DNA of 64,000 bases from Uranotaenia lowii (taxonomy: Eukaryota; Arthropoda; Insecta; Diptera; Culicidae): positions 332,820,592 through 332,884,591 of the forward strand of contig NC_073693.1 in the NCBI RefSeq assembly GCF_029784155.1, read 5' to 3'. Of the stretch, positions 11,519-24,285 are shown one piece after another (position 1 is the stretch's first letter; each line of letters starts with the position of its first letter). A program made the translations under genes and the position numbers. Under the pieces are notes generated by a model that did not search any database, was not told the origin of the DNA, and saw nothing but the letters and a program-made list of their open reading frames with translations.

Positions 11519-11580
11519 GCGTGGTTCTGTAGTAGCGTGCGCGCTTCTAAACCGGAAAGTCGAGGTTCGAATCTCCTAGC
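11519..11580 (+). pseudogene. tRNA-like sequence, degenerate
   Basis: A GGTTCGAATCT B-box lies at 11564-11574, preceded at tRNA-like distance by CTTCTAA, which could be an anticodon loop of the Arg-TCT type, and by TAGTAGCGTG in the A-box position. The T stem and anticodon stem pair poorly by hand, so a functional tRNA is unlikely. Probably the head of an old SINE or a tRNA pseudogene. Confidence 0.4.
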
Positions 11581-11986
11581 AAATCTAATCAAGAATTGTA
11601 CAAGTTTAAAAAATACATAAAAGTTTGAATACAAAGCAGGAGGTAGTTCAACATTACATACAAGTAATAAGGTAGTACAAAACAAACATTGCATGAAAGC
11701 TTGTTAACATTCTACGGCAATTAAATTATATCACATTTTGATAGGAAAAATTTAATATCATAATATCTCATCTTGATAGAATTTGTGTTTCTCTTGTGAT
11801 CGGGTATGTGTGCCATTTTTATTCATTCCTATCAGTTTTGTCGATTTCTTCATTTAAGTTTTGCTGATTTGTGCTATTTTTGTCGTTATTGCTATGTAAT
11901 TTTTGTGTATTTTGGCACCGATACTCGGTATTATCTGACAATTTAATTAAATTTTTTGGGGTTTATAATTATTTTTTGGACATAAC

Positions 11987-12228
11987 ATTTTCAAAGGTGA
12001 TGGGAGATATTAGAGAAACATGAGATATCAAAGAATGGAAGAACATAAGCCGTTACGGTCACCGTGGTGTAATTGGCTAACATGTCGTTGTACTAAAGCA
12101 GAAATTACGGGTTCAAGTCCTGCCGGTCAGTCGTTGTATCTTTTTAGAAAAATTTATGATATTTACGGTTTGTGTTCTTTCTTTGATATCTCATGTTTCT
12201 CTTATACTTTCCATCACTTTCGAAAATT
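11987..12228. mobile_element. 242-bp palindromic element with tRNA-like loop
   Basis: Arms of about 65 bp (11987-12055 and 12163-12228) are inverted copies. The core AGAGAAACATGAGATATCAA is identical in both, and flanking blocks (TTTTCAAAGGTGATGG against TTTTCGAAAGTGATGG in the complement) match with few changes. The central 100 bp holds a tRNA-like sequence. No TSD was recognised. Confidence 0.7.
12059..12130 (+). pseudogene. tRNA-like sequence with near-consensus pol III boxes
   Basis: The A-box TGGTGTAATTGG (12065-12076) fits the TRGYNNAANNGG consensus fully. The B-box GGTTCAAGTCC (12110-12120) differs from consensus at one position. Acceptor ends GTCACCG and CGGTCAG pair at five of seven positions. 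The anticodon arm does not fold convincingly, so this is a tRNA relic or SINE head rather than a confident tRNA gene. It lies exactly in the loop of the palindrome at 11987-12228. Confidence 0.5.
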
Positions 12229-13914
12229 TGATTAGTTGTGGTTTATTTTCCTCCCTAATTAAAGTCAAACTGAGTTGAAATTTCTGTTTTTGGGCCACTT
12301 ATTAAATTCAAATGGTTCATATTTGAAATTCGACATAACCATTTTGACTGTCACATGTATTAAAGTTCTCTTAGTTTCGTAGTTGAATTGTGGTTTAATG
12401 CGTTTGATGGGACTTATCATGAACATTTGAGACTTTTCCCAACAAGGCACAAAAAGTAATATCTTTTGAAATATAACGTCATGCCCGATGAACGACACGT
12501 TATGCTGTAATTTTGTATACTACGGTTTCACCATTGTGGTTGAGATTCTCTTTACAAAACGTAATGCATTTCCTTCGCATCCGGTCCATTTCCTCCACCA
12601 TCCAAAGGAATGAAGGAGGGATGGAAAAAACCGGAAAATGGTGAATGTATTATTTCCGTGTCTTTCCTTCCGGGGGCCAATATGCATAGCACATTTCCCG
12701 GAGGAAGCCCCGGGGATAAATGCTGCAGGTCATTAATTATCGTGTGTAAGCCCCGATTGTTGATGGGAACACGGGGTAACACTTGAAGTTGTTCGCATTC
12801 GAAGCCCTCGTTGGAGCACGAGTTTTTTGCATAAGATTTGTGTTTTTAGCACATAACATTTAAATATGAGATTTTCAACTAAACAATATTGAAATGGACT
12901 TTTTCACAAAGCATTATTTAAAACTTATGAATGTAATTCGTAAGAAAGCACTTTCATTACAAATTGAATTAAGCTATCATTTCTTGTATTCTTCTCCTGA
13001 ACCAATCATTTCAATTGAGAATGAAAACAAAACTGTCAGTCACTCGGCAAAAGGGAAGACAAGTTCATTGCTATAAGAGAAAATAACTAACAGACAGCTT
13101 TTCCGACAGCTCAGCTTCGCGAAACAGAACATGACAACAAAGCCAATATCAACGGAAGCATAAAATATTTGCAACTTTATTTATCTCGCCGGGCACTTAG
13201 CGGTATACCTTTCACCTTTTTCTCGTTTGTGTAGTTTCGTCGAAGGATTCTAAAAACAAAAAAAAAACTCAATAAACTGTGTTAATAAAAGTCCTACATT
13301 TTTCGTAACTTTCCAAATCCAAGCTAAATTCCCAAACAATGTTTACTCCGTCTCATCGAAATTACAATTTCAGAACTTCCACCCACCCGATTTAATCCCA
13401 AAAGCCAACAGTCGTTCTATACCAATAATATCGGAAACGAAAAGACCCCTGCCCTGTCCTGGTTAATCCAGCACTCGAAAATGAGGGAGCAAAAAGTTCA
13501 TCCACCACACCAAATGTTCCTAATTTCTTCTACACTTTTCAAAGCCCAGTCCGTTCGGTCGGTATTCCGGCCTTGACTTCCGGTTCGCTCGATATTGGCT
13601 TCGATGCTGATGCTCTAAGGGAACTGGGGTAAAATGCACTATAAACAGATTAACTGTGTTTGATAATTACCAATTTCGAAACGATAAAATTAAAGACTAG
13701 AGATAACAATTTTAATGGTTAGACAATGGTAATCCATATGACGGAGTATACAATAAGCAATGCATCGGTAGGTCTAATGTTCTAAAATATTATAAAACAA
13801 TGCAAAACAATTTCGTTTTAAATGCATAAATAAAAAAAAATTAAAAAACAATTTTGTTTTTTTTTGTGTTTGATTGGCCAAATAAAGTGAATAAATCCGG
13901 TCAAAATCCGAGCT
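12229..13914. other. single-copy non-coding DNA
   Basis: No gene recognised. The part 12545-12800 and the part 13140-13640 are less AT-rich than their surroundings and lack repeat signatures. 12735-12741 contains a TTAATTA homeobox-type core. These could be conserved non-coding elements but nothing here proves it. Confidence 0.35.
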
Positions 13915-14170
13915 TTTTTCATTACCCAGCTGAAAGTGATTAAATCTGAATGTGCCAACATTAGGTACTGTTTCGAGAAAAACGCATTCAAAGTTTGACA
14001 GCTTCATAAGGCGCCAGCAAAAGTTTTTTTTTTTTTCAAAAATCAAATGTCCTTTAATTAACGTTGTGTAATCAAAATGTAGGTCTCCAAACGTATTTCA
14101 TCACCCAGCCGATAACTCCATTTATTTACATTTAACAAATTTGTCCTATTCAAAATTCACTACCTATATG
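13915..14170. repeat. GGCGAA-type MITE fragment, copy 3
   Basis: Homologous in order and orientation to 2541-2800 (TTTCGAGAAAAACGC, AAAGTTTGACA, ATGTAGGTC, CATCACCCA, ATAACTCCATTT, CCTATTCAAAATTCACTACC). An internal poly-T insert is specific to this copy. No ends visible. Confidence 0.6.
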
Positions 14171-15112
14171 TCATTTTTAATTTTTGAAAAAGAATTTTCC
14201 ATGCAACCAAAAGTTGCGTTCTTACTTGAAGATGGAACTCCGAAGTTTACATTTGGCTGAACAAATGTTTTACGGGAGCTTCAGGTGCCTCATGTCACGT
14301 AATCGCCTTTTGAAAGGTTAAAATATCGATAAAGGAACTTCTAAGCGCTATTAAAGCAACTTCTTTTAAGAAGGTCGGTTGCGTCCGCTAAGTACTTTCT
14401 AACGAACCTTTACGATACTCCTTGGTGTTTTAAAGAACCTCTAGGCGTAAGTAGCTTTTGTAATCAAAACCTTATAATTAAAATCAATAAGATAGACCAT
14501 GATAGACCGGCAACCTAGCAATTTGTCATCTGGTTGTCAGAGCAATCTGTCAACCGGATTTTATTTTCGCCGCGTAGCAGTTTTTTGACATTCTCTTAGA
14601 AGCTGAATAGCATTCTCTTCAGCCACTTAGACGAACTTCAAAGTGGCTTTAAGAAAATAAATTTTAGGCTGATTAGCATTCTCTGCAGACAGAAACGAGA
14701 GCTGAATAAGCTTCTATGAAACCTTTTAAGGGAATTCTGGTTACATGGGTTATAGCTTCCAGGGTATGAGTCTGCAGAATTTTTCGCATAAGAAAAATAC
14801 CAAAATATAATTTTACGTCCGAATAGACATTTATGGGCATCTGCTGGACATTCTTGACAACTGAATGAAAAATTAAACTATTTCGTAAACTTAACGGAAA
14901 GTTTAAGTCAAAAAATAGCTGATTATGGACTGTATTCGAAAAAAATGCATCACATTCAGTTATGGATAATTTTTGAGCAGATCGATGGAAATCGATAAAA
15001 TTTTCAGTGACACTATCTAGTAACGTAATGTTTACACGTGCAATTTTTTGTGGGTCTAGTAAAAAACAACTTTACCCACAAAAGATAACGTTTATGAATA
15101 AGTATATTGACT
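14171..15112. other. non-coding DNA with short internal repeats
   Basis: AGAAGCTGAATAGCATTCTCT (14602) and AGGCTGATTAGCATTCTCT (14671) are related short repeats about 70 bp apart, with GAGAGCTGAATAAGCTTCT nearby in inverted sense. No gene recognised. Confidence 0.35.
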
Positions 15113-16060
15113 AAAGGGCAACATATGCGTCATCTATATTGCACAGTATGAACTACCGTTTTTCTAAATCAAGGCTGTTTTTGTTGACATTCTTAATTTC
15201 CTGTAGCTTGGCCTTCAAAATAACTCAAAATTTTCTATTTTATCGATGTTATGACAAGTTTAGCAGATTGTCCACCTTCTGCAAGAAAACAACTTTATTA
15301 ATTTTTTATCACGCCATCAGAGTTTACGCTCGATGGCAAGATTCCAGATCCAATCAAAACAGAGTGTTAACTTTGAGAAACCTTTGAAAGTGCTATGCGA
15401 GAAAACGGCCATTTTTGCAGGCATTTTTTGGCATTTATGGCCGTTAATTGAGCCAATCGTTATGAACCACTTATCGATTTGCAACTTCCACGGATTGGCA
15501 GCCAAATTTCATACTGGATGTTTTTTTTTAAATTTTCTTCTCGTTCTTCTCCGGAAGAACGTTGGACCGCTTTTTGTTATCATTAAGTCGCGATGTTCGG
15601 TCTGTTTTCTTTTGTTGGGCAAATCAGACAGAAAAATTGACCTGCTTTACCACTTCTCCAATTGAAAGGTTCAGTTGGCACTTTGTTAAACCCCTCACTT
15701 CCCATACCTTCTTGGGATGAATCCTTCTTACTTTAATCCAATTTTTTTTTTCTCACTGTTAGATCCTCTACGACTTCTAAAACGATTTACCACATGATTT
15801 TTGGTCACATTGTTGATTTCCAGCTGTTTTGGGGTCTCTCAATGGGACTTTTGAAGGTTTTTCAAGATCATATCCAAAAATGTTGGTCAATAAATTTATC
15901 CATTTTACGCTATCTCAAAAACTACTTGACAGATCGCCACAAAAATTTGCTCATTTGTTAACATTACATTACAAGGTGGTATCACTGAAAATTTCATCAA
16001 TATCTATTCTTCCGTTCAAAAGTTATTCACAAATGAAAGTGTTGCATTTTTTTCGAAAAC
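15113..16060. repeat. dispersed 1-kb repeat, copy B
   Basis: Diverged copy of 4823-5935, in the same orientation, about 10.3 kb away. A run of aligned motifs extends from CAGTATGAACTACCG to AAAGTGTTGCATTTTTTTCG. The apparent 110-codon frame at 15333-15665 is not kept in the other copy, so it is not treated as a gene. Confidence 0.65.
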
Positions 16061-16884
16061 AGTCCTTAGTACGTGTTTTACTGGCAAGAGAAATCAATAT
16101 CAATATATTTTCCTGAATTAAGATTTTAAATTAAAGTAGGAAAAGTTGGAGTGTTAAAAATTTGAAATCAATAAGCTTAAAAATAAAATATTAACAATTC
16201 TGAGACATAAAACAAATATTGGTCACTGAAACTTAGTTAAAAATTTCGGCCTGTGATTAAAATAGCTTTCAGCCTTGTTGGTTTTTTCAATGTCCTTTTA
16301 TCGAAAATTTCGCTTATGGAGCAAAATAACCACAAGAAAAAATAACCAGATAATCTCTATCATGATGTTCTGTTCCAATAGATGAATATTTTCATTTTAA
16401 CATCTTTGTTGGTCTTACGTTGAATATTTTTGAATATTAAGCCAAAATCTAAGGTAAATATGTAAGTTCTTTAATTTGAAAAACCAAGTCAAACAATTAA
16501 TAGCTGTAATTAATGAATTCGTGATTCATTGCATCAATTCCAATTCGAAAATTCAGTTATAAGATTCGGTTTTCAATGTTTCACGTAACTGGCTTCGGCT
16601 TCCTAAGTACGCATTTATGTTTAAAAATTATTTTTTATTATATATGACAAATTAAAATAAATTTTTTAGAGCTGATACAAATGGTTCGTTTACTGGAACC
16701 TAATTTTGCGCAGCTGAGATACTTATTCCTCGCATTTCAAAAGATCGATAGCAATAATACCAATTTTAAAATCAACCAAAAATCTGTACACTTTTTTCTC
16801 CTCAAATTCATAAATATTTGTCTTAAAATAACAAAATGGGTAGAATTTAGAACTGCGCAGAATTAGGACCAGTCACTAGACTGA
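16061..16884. other. AT-rich non-coding DNA
   Basis: No recognisable element or coding sequence. Confidence 0.4.
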
Positions 16885-17420
16885 GTAGATTCGGGGTCAT
16901 TTTTAAATTTATCAAACCTTGGGGTCTAAAAAGCTTTGTTTTGGTTCAAAACTCATCCATGGTTTTTTGCAGAATTTTTAAGTAACGTTTACATGAGTAA
17001 ATTTGAACTTTTAGGTTTGTTTGGGAAAATTGAATATTCTGTACTGAAAAATCAACATCATTTTGGTATCTTCTGTGGAACCGAGCCTGCAAATAGTTTT
17101 TGTGTAAGTTAATAAATTTTTCTGCTGAACAACTTTGTCGAAAATCTCAACTTTGTACCTTGTAAGGTAAAAAGTTATTAGCTGTTTAACAGGGGTATGT
17201 TTTTTGGCATTGATAAACAATAAACTCAATTGACATCACAACAAAATGATGTTGATTTTTCAGTACAAAAAATTCAATTCAAAATTCAAAACTCAAAAAG
17301 TTCAAATTTACTCATGTAAAAGTTACTTAAAAACTCTGCAAAAAAAATCATGGATAAGGTTTGAACCAAAACAAAGCTTTTTAGACCCTAGGGGTTGAGA
17401 AATTCAAAAATGACCGCAAA
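16885..17420. mobile_element. foldback element, 170-bp imperfect inverted arms
   Basis: The left arm (16885-17065) and right arm (17243-17420) are inverted copies. Matching pieces include GGGTCTAAAAAGCTTTGTTT with its complement, TTTTTAAGTAACGTTTACATG with ATGTAAAAGTTACTTAAAAA, and CAACATCATTTTG with CAAAATGATGTTG. Single-arm fragments of the same family occur at 36008-36260 and 41925-42150. No transposase. Confidence 0.7.
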
Positions 17421-20240
17421 TCGATTCAGTAAACCGTAATTTAAAAATACTATCAAACTTGTAAATTCTGGATTATTAATTCTAAGTTTAAGTTAATTAA
17501 ATGTTTGCATTTTTAACAGCTAAATTTTTTTGAAACATATAATATATGGAGATTTATTGAATTCCTACCCAGTATTTTTATTTTCTTCAATTCAAATAAA
17601 TAAAAGGATTGAAGCCGCTATTTTTTTATTTATGAATCGTTAATGCTGAAAATAGTTTTCAAAATAATTGGCTGACACGCGGCTAGCGAGCCGCTGGTTT
17701 CCGACCACTAATCTAGACGAATAAAACAAAACTGATCAGTGAAGGCAATGTATTGTTTGACTACAGCGTACATCGTACAGTATTTCTATCATAAAACCTC
17801 ATTCATTTATTGGATTTTTTTTTCAAATTTGTCATTCCATTAAAATGTTAAATTATGAAATAGAATCAGAGAATTTATTTGAAAGCTCAGAAATGGGAGC
17901 AAATACAAAACTGATAATTATTCGCTCGTGATTCTAAGCATTATAATAGGCAAAGTTAAGATAAGAAAAAAAATCCACTACATTTCATTAAATTTCTGCA
18001 ATGCACAGTAGATAAATGGTCAACGAATTCAAATTGAAAGTAATTAAACAAAAGTTATTTGGTGAAATTTGGCCCAGGTCTATGCGACCCGAACTGTATC
18101 TTCTTGAGGCAATATCTCAGGAAAGGTTGAAGCTAGATACATGAAATTTTCTGACTTTTCCTAAAATGCTATACAGTTTCTTAAGGTTTTTTGAATATGG
18201 TCACCAGAGTCACCCATAAAAAAGACGATTAGCCGGTTAGCGTTAGGGTTTTATAGACCCGGATTCCTGTTTGGATATAAAATGAAATCTATGATATAGG
18301 AAACTAAAAACTTTTTGTTTATATGAATCTTTTAATTAGTCAAAATTTATCTAACATAGTGAAATTTCACTATTCGAACCAGTGTGATCACGATCTATGT
18401 TTAAAAACGTTAAGAAACGAACTGTCGTTTCTGATTGATGGGCTTTTCTCCTTCTTAAAAGTTTCTTATCCTTAGCACCTTTTGATGTTGGAGCATTTCG
18501 CCCCACTGGCCCGAACCATTTATCGACGATTTGCTTTTTCGGTAAATCCCAAATGATTAAACCGAGGAGCCACAGACACAAACATTATACCTACACCGAG
18601 AGTCCCATTCACAGAACATTATATCACGCTGTCGATTGAGCTACTGATTGATAGTGCTGGGGATCGATTTTCTGCCGAAATTGGCGGATGGGCAATTGAG
18701 AGAAAGGTCCTGGAAGAGTCCCGTGGGATGAGTATTGGGGAAATGAAGACATGTTTTATGTGTGACAACCATGTGGATGAACGAGGAGAAGACTATGGAA
18801 CCAGTCCATGGACACCATTAACGTCCTGTCGGGAAGTTATTTGGAAACAGATTTAGCTTTGAGAATCTTTGGCTACCGATTGGGGAGTTATTCGTAGATC
18901 TTCTGGAGGTACTGAAAGGGATATTCGGTTTTTTATGTTTATTGTGTTACTCGAAGGTAAAATTTGAATTTAAATTTGTAATTTTATTTAAAATAATTTA
19001 GATTCAGAATTGGTTTTCTGAAGTATGATTCATAATTTTATTGTTAAACGCAATAGTAGAATATGAATACTTATTTAAAATGTTGATTCCGAATTCTGAT
19101 TATGAGTTTTATCACGACTTCAAATCCTACAATTTGCGTTGACATCTCCATCCAAATTCAAACAACCCGAAATAAGGTAAAATATGAAGAGAATTCAATA
19201 TTCTGTCCCTATCGTATCCGGTCGTGATCCCTCACACCTGTCGTCAGTCTTCGAAAAGAAAAAAAAATCTGAGGGCCCATCGGTGTCAACGAACAAACAG
19301 ACAAGAAGGGAAAAGAAATACGATAAAACTACCTTTGCTTCCCTGGATAAAAACCCTCTTGAGTGGGGCCAGTAAAATCAATCCCGAAACAACTTATGAC
19401 TTTTCCAGGATAAGCCCACAAAGGACGAACGATCCGACATCATATGATATTTCTTCCATGCCAGGTGAAATTCCTGTTTCCCAACCATCAGGAATCTCTA
19501 AATCTGACTTCCGACGGAACAGGTAAAAATCCTTGTTTAACCAGTTGGTAATCGTGGCCAGGAATCCGTTCTAATAAAATATTGACTCGAACCCAGGAAA
19601 GAATTATCATCAGGGAAGCTGACAACTTTTCAGCGGCAAGTGTCACACGATCATCGTACGTTTTTTTGGGGTTTGTGTGACATTTGAAAAGTCCTTTTTT
19701 CCACCTCCCTCCACCGTTTAGTTGAAATACAAGACGAAAACCAACAGTCTATGTTTCCTGGTTTCCGTTCTTGTCCCAAAACCGACAATTGTGTAAATAT
19801 TTGAAAGACGTAGGCCAAGCAGCAGCAACTGGAAGCCGCACGACGACACGATACAAGTCAAATTTAATCTCTGCAGATGTATTGGGTATTTTGCTTCAAT
19901 TAAGAGATGAGGGAAAAGTTTTTTTTTTCGGAAAGAATAACATTGTGTGGAAAAACTTTTGGGAAAATGATCCGTCTGGATTCGAAAAGAAAATACCTCC
20001 CTACCGGATGTGTCTGGTTTAACTTTTCTGTCTGAATAGGAAAGCGCTTAGGTGTCGGATAAGTCCGCTTTTTTTATGGCGAAAGACTAACTGAATATTG
20101 TGATATGTATATCTTTCAAAAGCAATCCTTTTGCTAGAATATCCTTGGTACTCAATTTTTGTTTTAAATATCTGTTTAAAGTTTAAATAAAACAAAATGA
20201 ACCGAAACGAATTTTATTTTCTAAAAACCTTTCAAATGAA
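17421..20240. other. single-copy non-coding DNA
   Basis: AT-rich with a GC-richer stretch at 18380-18900 and another at 19190-19990. Short frames there (up to 100 codons, e.g. 19224-19526) show no domain I know. A possible host intronic or regulatory segment, with no direct evidence. Confidence 0.35.
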
Positions 20241-20430
20241 CTCCTTTTTTCACAAATATGAAAAATGAGAAAATGAAAAAAATTACAAAATTTACAAATA
20301 TGACAAAAATGGCCAATTGGATAAATACACAAAAAGGACAAAAAGAACCAAAATTAAATTAACCAAAAAATACAAAAATGACATAAATTACAAAAAAAGG
20401 ACAAAAGTTCAATAATATCAAAACGAAAAA
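20241..20430 (-). repeat. degenerate 9-mer repeat patch, opposite strand
   Basis: ATGACAAAAAT, GGACAAAAAG, ATTACAAAAAA and similar words recur, the reverse complement of the GTCATTTTT unit. This is the only patch of the family in the window oriented this way. Confidence 0.6.
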
Positions 20431-21730
20431 AAAAATTAAAATGATAGAACTGCAACTGTCGCAACTGTTTTGGTGTATCTTATCTTGTAAAACGTTCATC
20501 AAAATACAATTTATATTTTTTTTTCTGCCACTCGTCAATTCTCTTCTACTCAAGTCTTTAACTTTAAGAGTTATAAATAATTTCAAACATTCGAGGCTTT
20601 TAAATTCCGCTGCATATCTAACAAACTAACCTCACAATCCTGTTGTAGGATTGCTTTCAGTTTTGAGGCTAATTTTTGAATTCATAGAATTAATTAACTT
20701 AGATCGATTCCAAAAGGAAGAAACATTCCGCAAATCTGGTTGAAAGGATGTTATTTTTCGAATCGTCCCATCAATCATCAATATCACTGGACAATTCGGG
20801 ATGCCAGATAAAGCTTTGACGTTTTGTAACTAAGAAAAAATGTAAACAAAAAGGTGAAAATTTTCGATGTATTTACAATTATTTTACTATGGTTTTTTCC
20901 TTCAGCGATCTCTAAAAACGTAAGTGAAATCAATCTTTTTATAGTATTTTAATTATTAAAAAAAAATATTGATAGCTACTAAGCGGTAAATTGAGATTCA
21001 AAAAATGGTGTTTTTCTTGCCATTGAAAACACGCCAAAGTATTTTAAACAGCAGTACTTGAATGAGAAAGATTTGAAGGTTTTTTCAGGAATTTTTTTAA
21101 TGATTAATTCAAGTGTCGTATTCCGTTTTTGAAAAATGCACTTCAGAAATGTCTGCTCTTATGTGAGATCTGTTTGTACATTTTTCGTAATTTTATGCAA
21201 AAAATCAAATGATTTTCCGTCACCGTGTCTTGCAAGTACCTGACAAGATTTAGTCCTATCATTATTAAAAAATAACATTAGGAACTTATTTCCTTTTAAT
21301 TATCTGCCTGATCCAAAAAGCTTCCCAAATACACTAAACTCTACTATGAAGCATTTTATGGCGCTACTGTTTGGTTATTATTTCCCATTCTTATCTACAC
21401 GTGACTACATGTAAAAGTAATTCCAATGGACTGTAATTAAACACGGTGAAGAATTTTAATTCATCTTTGAATAATTATTACTCAGTCATAAAATGATTAC
21501 GCGTTTCAACATTTATTCAATGCATTTGAGAATTTCTGATAACTCGCACTTATCTCTACCACCATCGCCCCTTCTCTACATTCAAGAAAACCGAAAATGA
21601 AAATTTAATTCATTTCATGATGAAACCTACTTTATATTATTTTGAGACAGATAACTCAGATAAAAATTGTTTACAAACGTTTCTTTCATAAGATTTTCGG
21701 TTATTATACAGTTTAATGACAATCGGGTCA
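20431..21730. other. AT-rich non-coding DNA
   Basis: Nothing recognised. Confidence 0.4.
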
Positions 21731-23600
21731 ATTCTCGACTTTAAACTCTAAAATTTCAACGCATGGTTTTTTAATTTAATTTAATTTTATTTTTTTTGAC
21801 TCATCGATATTCGATTTCAATTCTTGAATCTATTCTTGATTCTTGATTGCTTGGCTTTGGAACAAAAAAAGACTCCCGACTTTTAACTATTAACCCTTGA
21901 ACTCTTGACTTTTAAATCGTGATCTAAAACTCTTCACTGTTAATTTCTTAAAAATTGACTGTCGATTTCCATTACTTGAATTCATAACCTTAATGCTTGA
22001 CTCTTGAAACCTATGACTTTATGTTTCAATTATTGAACATCACTTATAACTTTTTGGCTATCGATTTCGAGTTCTTAATTTTAAGGACCTTAAAGCTTGA
22101 TGCTTGACTTTTGGACCTCTGACTAATCTGAAATCTTGATTTCCAATTCGTAGCTTTTTTTAAAACCTCAACTTTCGACTTATATTTCTTGATTCATAGC
22201 TCTTGAATTTTCAGGTAATGATTCTAGAACTTTGACTTTTGCCTTTAACCCTATGTGGCTCATGATTATAAATTTTTGAATATTGACTATTGGCTTTCAA
22301 CTCATTACCTAAGACACGTGGCTCTCGAGTCTTCCCTTTTTCACCTTTTTCGCCACTTTTACCGTCGTTCTTGATTGGCAATCCCTGACTCCAGAATCTT
22401 CGAATCTCGACGCTTGATTCCTGAACCTGACTCGCGACTTTCAACTGTAGAACCTCGATTCTTGAATTTTTACTCGTGCCCTAGAAAAACTTGACTCTTA
22501 ATTTTAGAACTTTGCCTTTCGGTTTCCATTTCTGAACTATAGAACCTTTAACTCGTGGTCTCTTGGTTTTTTTTTAATTTGACACTCGACTTTAAGTTCC
22601 TCACTAATTGCTCTCAATGAACTCATATGCCTCTTAAACCTTCGATTTTCGATTTGCAATTCTTGGATCTAGGACCTAGGACTTTTGATTCTTGATGTTT
22701 GACCTTTGAACCTTAGACGACTTTTGAACCTCAACTACTGACTATCAATACTTGGCATAAATAAGACTTTTTGAATCCTGATTCTCTATTTTAAATATAT
22801 GATTCATAACTTTCGACTTTAGGCTTATGCTTTTTTAAACTTCGTTTCGCGAATTTTAATTCTTATTTTAAGAAGCTCTTATGCTTGATGCTTAAATCTT
22901 TTCACTTCTTGTTTTTTTTTTTTTTTAATTTGTGTTTCTAGTTTTTGAATCTCGACTCTTGACTTTGAACTTGTGGCTTTAAACACATGACGCTCATTCT
23001 TGAGCCATATTGATTTCCATTCCGGACTAGAGAATCTTGACGTTTGATTCTTGAACGTAAGAATGTTAATTTCTTAATCTTGTCTCCCGACTTTCCTTTA
23101 AGCTTCACCGACCTTCGAATTTCAATTCTTGACTCAAGAACCTTGACGTCAAAACGCTTGACTCTCGGACAAACGAGTCTCGACTTTCAACTATTAGATC
23201 TTTACTCTTGACTTTCAACTCGTAACGTAAAACAATCGACTCTCAACCTTTAATCCTTGATTCTGCATTACCAATATTTGACTCCAGAACCTAGATGCTT
23301 GGCTGATGAACTCAGTACTCTTAACTTATTTTTATTGAACCTCAACTCTTCCTTTCTTTTCAATTCTTCATTCTAGAATTTTGGCGTTTGACGCTTGACT
23401 CTTAAACATGGTAATCTCGACTTGGAATTAACTACATTGAACCTGCACACTCCACTTTAAATCCGTGACATATAAAACTTGAATCTTATCTATTTTCAAC
23501 CTTGGCTCTCGACTTTTAATAAATGGTTTTTCAACCTTTAATTCTCGGTTTTCATTTTTCATTTTCGTTTTTCATAAATTTTTCACTACTTTTTTTTATC
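21731..23600 (+). repeat. 1.9-kb degenerate minisatellite of TTGACTTTTGAAC type
   Basis: Words such as TTGACTCTTGA, CTTGACTTTTGAACCT, CTCGACTTTCAACT and AACCTTGAC recur every 20-30 bp over the whole interval, with no two units identical. It looks like a very old tandem repeat of a unit built from CTTGA(C/A)T and GAACC. No stable frame. Confidence 0.65.
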
Positions 23601-24272
23601 ACTTTTTCATCTTGGAAACGATAACAATAGATTACAGCATATTTGATTGATGATGATTTCAAATGTAAAATTGATCGTTGAATCCAAAATTTCGGAATAA
23701 TAGAAAAATATAAATATAACCCTTTTAAAATTATGCTTTGGAATATGTAATTATACTTAATGAAAAAAGTACTAGTAAATATATTAGTCCAAATTTCTTG
23801 GGGTATTTTTTTTTGTTTCGATTACAGTCGTTTTACCATCTTTGTGGCATTCGCGACTTTATATCAACGTTGCAGTTGGCGGACAGTTATTGAAAAAATT
23901 ATCCGGTGCAGCTGTGTTCGATGTTTACTTTTGGGCTCGAACTCCTCTACCAAATTTAGTTCCATTTTCTTCATCAGTTTCCAAGTCATTGAAAAAAATA
24001 TCAGAGCCCACTTGGTAAATAGTAATGAGAAAAAACATTTCTCGTTCTCAATTCCCTTCTATGCTCAATTTGCTTGGTTTTTTTATGAGTTGTTTAAAAA
24101 AATTAAAAAAGTTATTTATCTAGCTATGCTGAAAATTGGGCCCCTCTTTTCGCTGTTAATCTCCCATAGAGACTTCAGATGTAGTGGAAAATTTGCGTAT
24201 TGAGTGTTGCAATAAATATTGTGAACATTATATTTGTTTTTTAAAAACTTACAACAGTTCAGTATAAAAAAC
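23601..24272. other. non-coding DNA with one unassigned open frame
   Basis: A 147-codon frame on the plus strand (23760-24203) is rich in Phe, Ile and Ser and has hydrophobic stretches simply because the DNA is T-rich. No motif recognised and no splice or promoter context, so I do not call it a gene. Confidence 0.35.
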
Positions 24273-24285
24273 AAATTTTAAGTAT

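Noticed and set aside
10153..12130. Functional tRNA genes
   Set aside because: None of the tRNA-like sequences forms a proper anticodon arm; one has its acceptor and T stems fused, and the stems have mismatches.
15333..15665. 110-codon frame in the 1-kb repeat as a gene
   Set aside because: The homologous copy at 4979-5191 does not keep the frame, so the DNA, not a protein, is what is repeated.
23760..24203. 147-codon membrane-like protein
   Set aside because: Hydrophobic residues follow from T-rich codons; no motif, no conservation evidence available.
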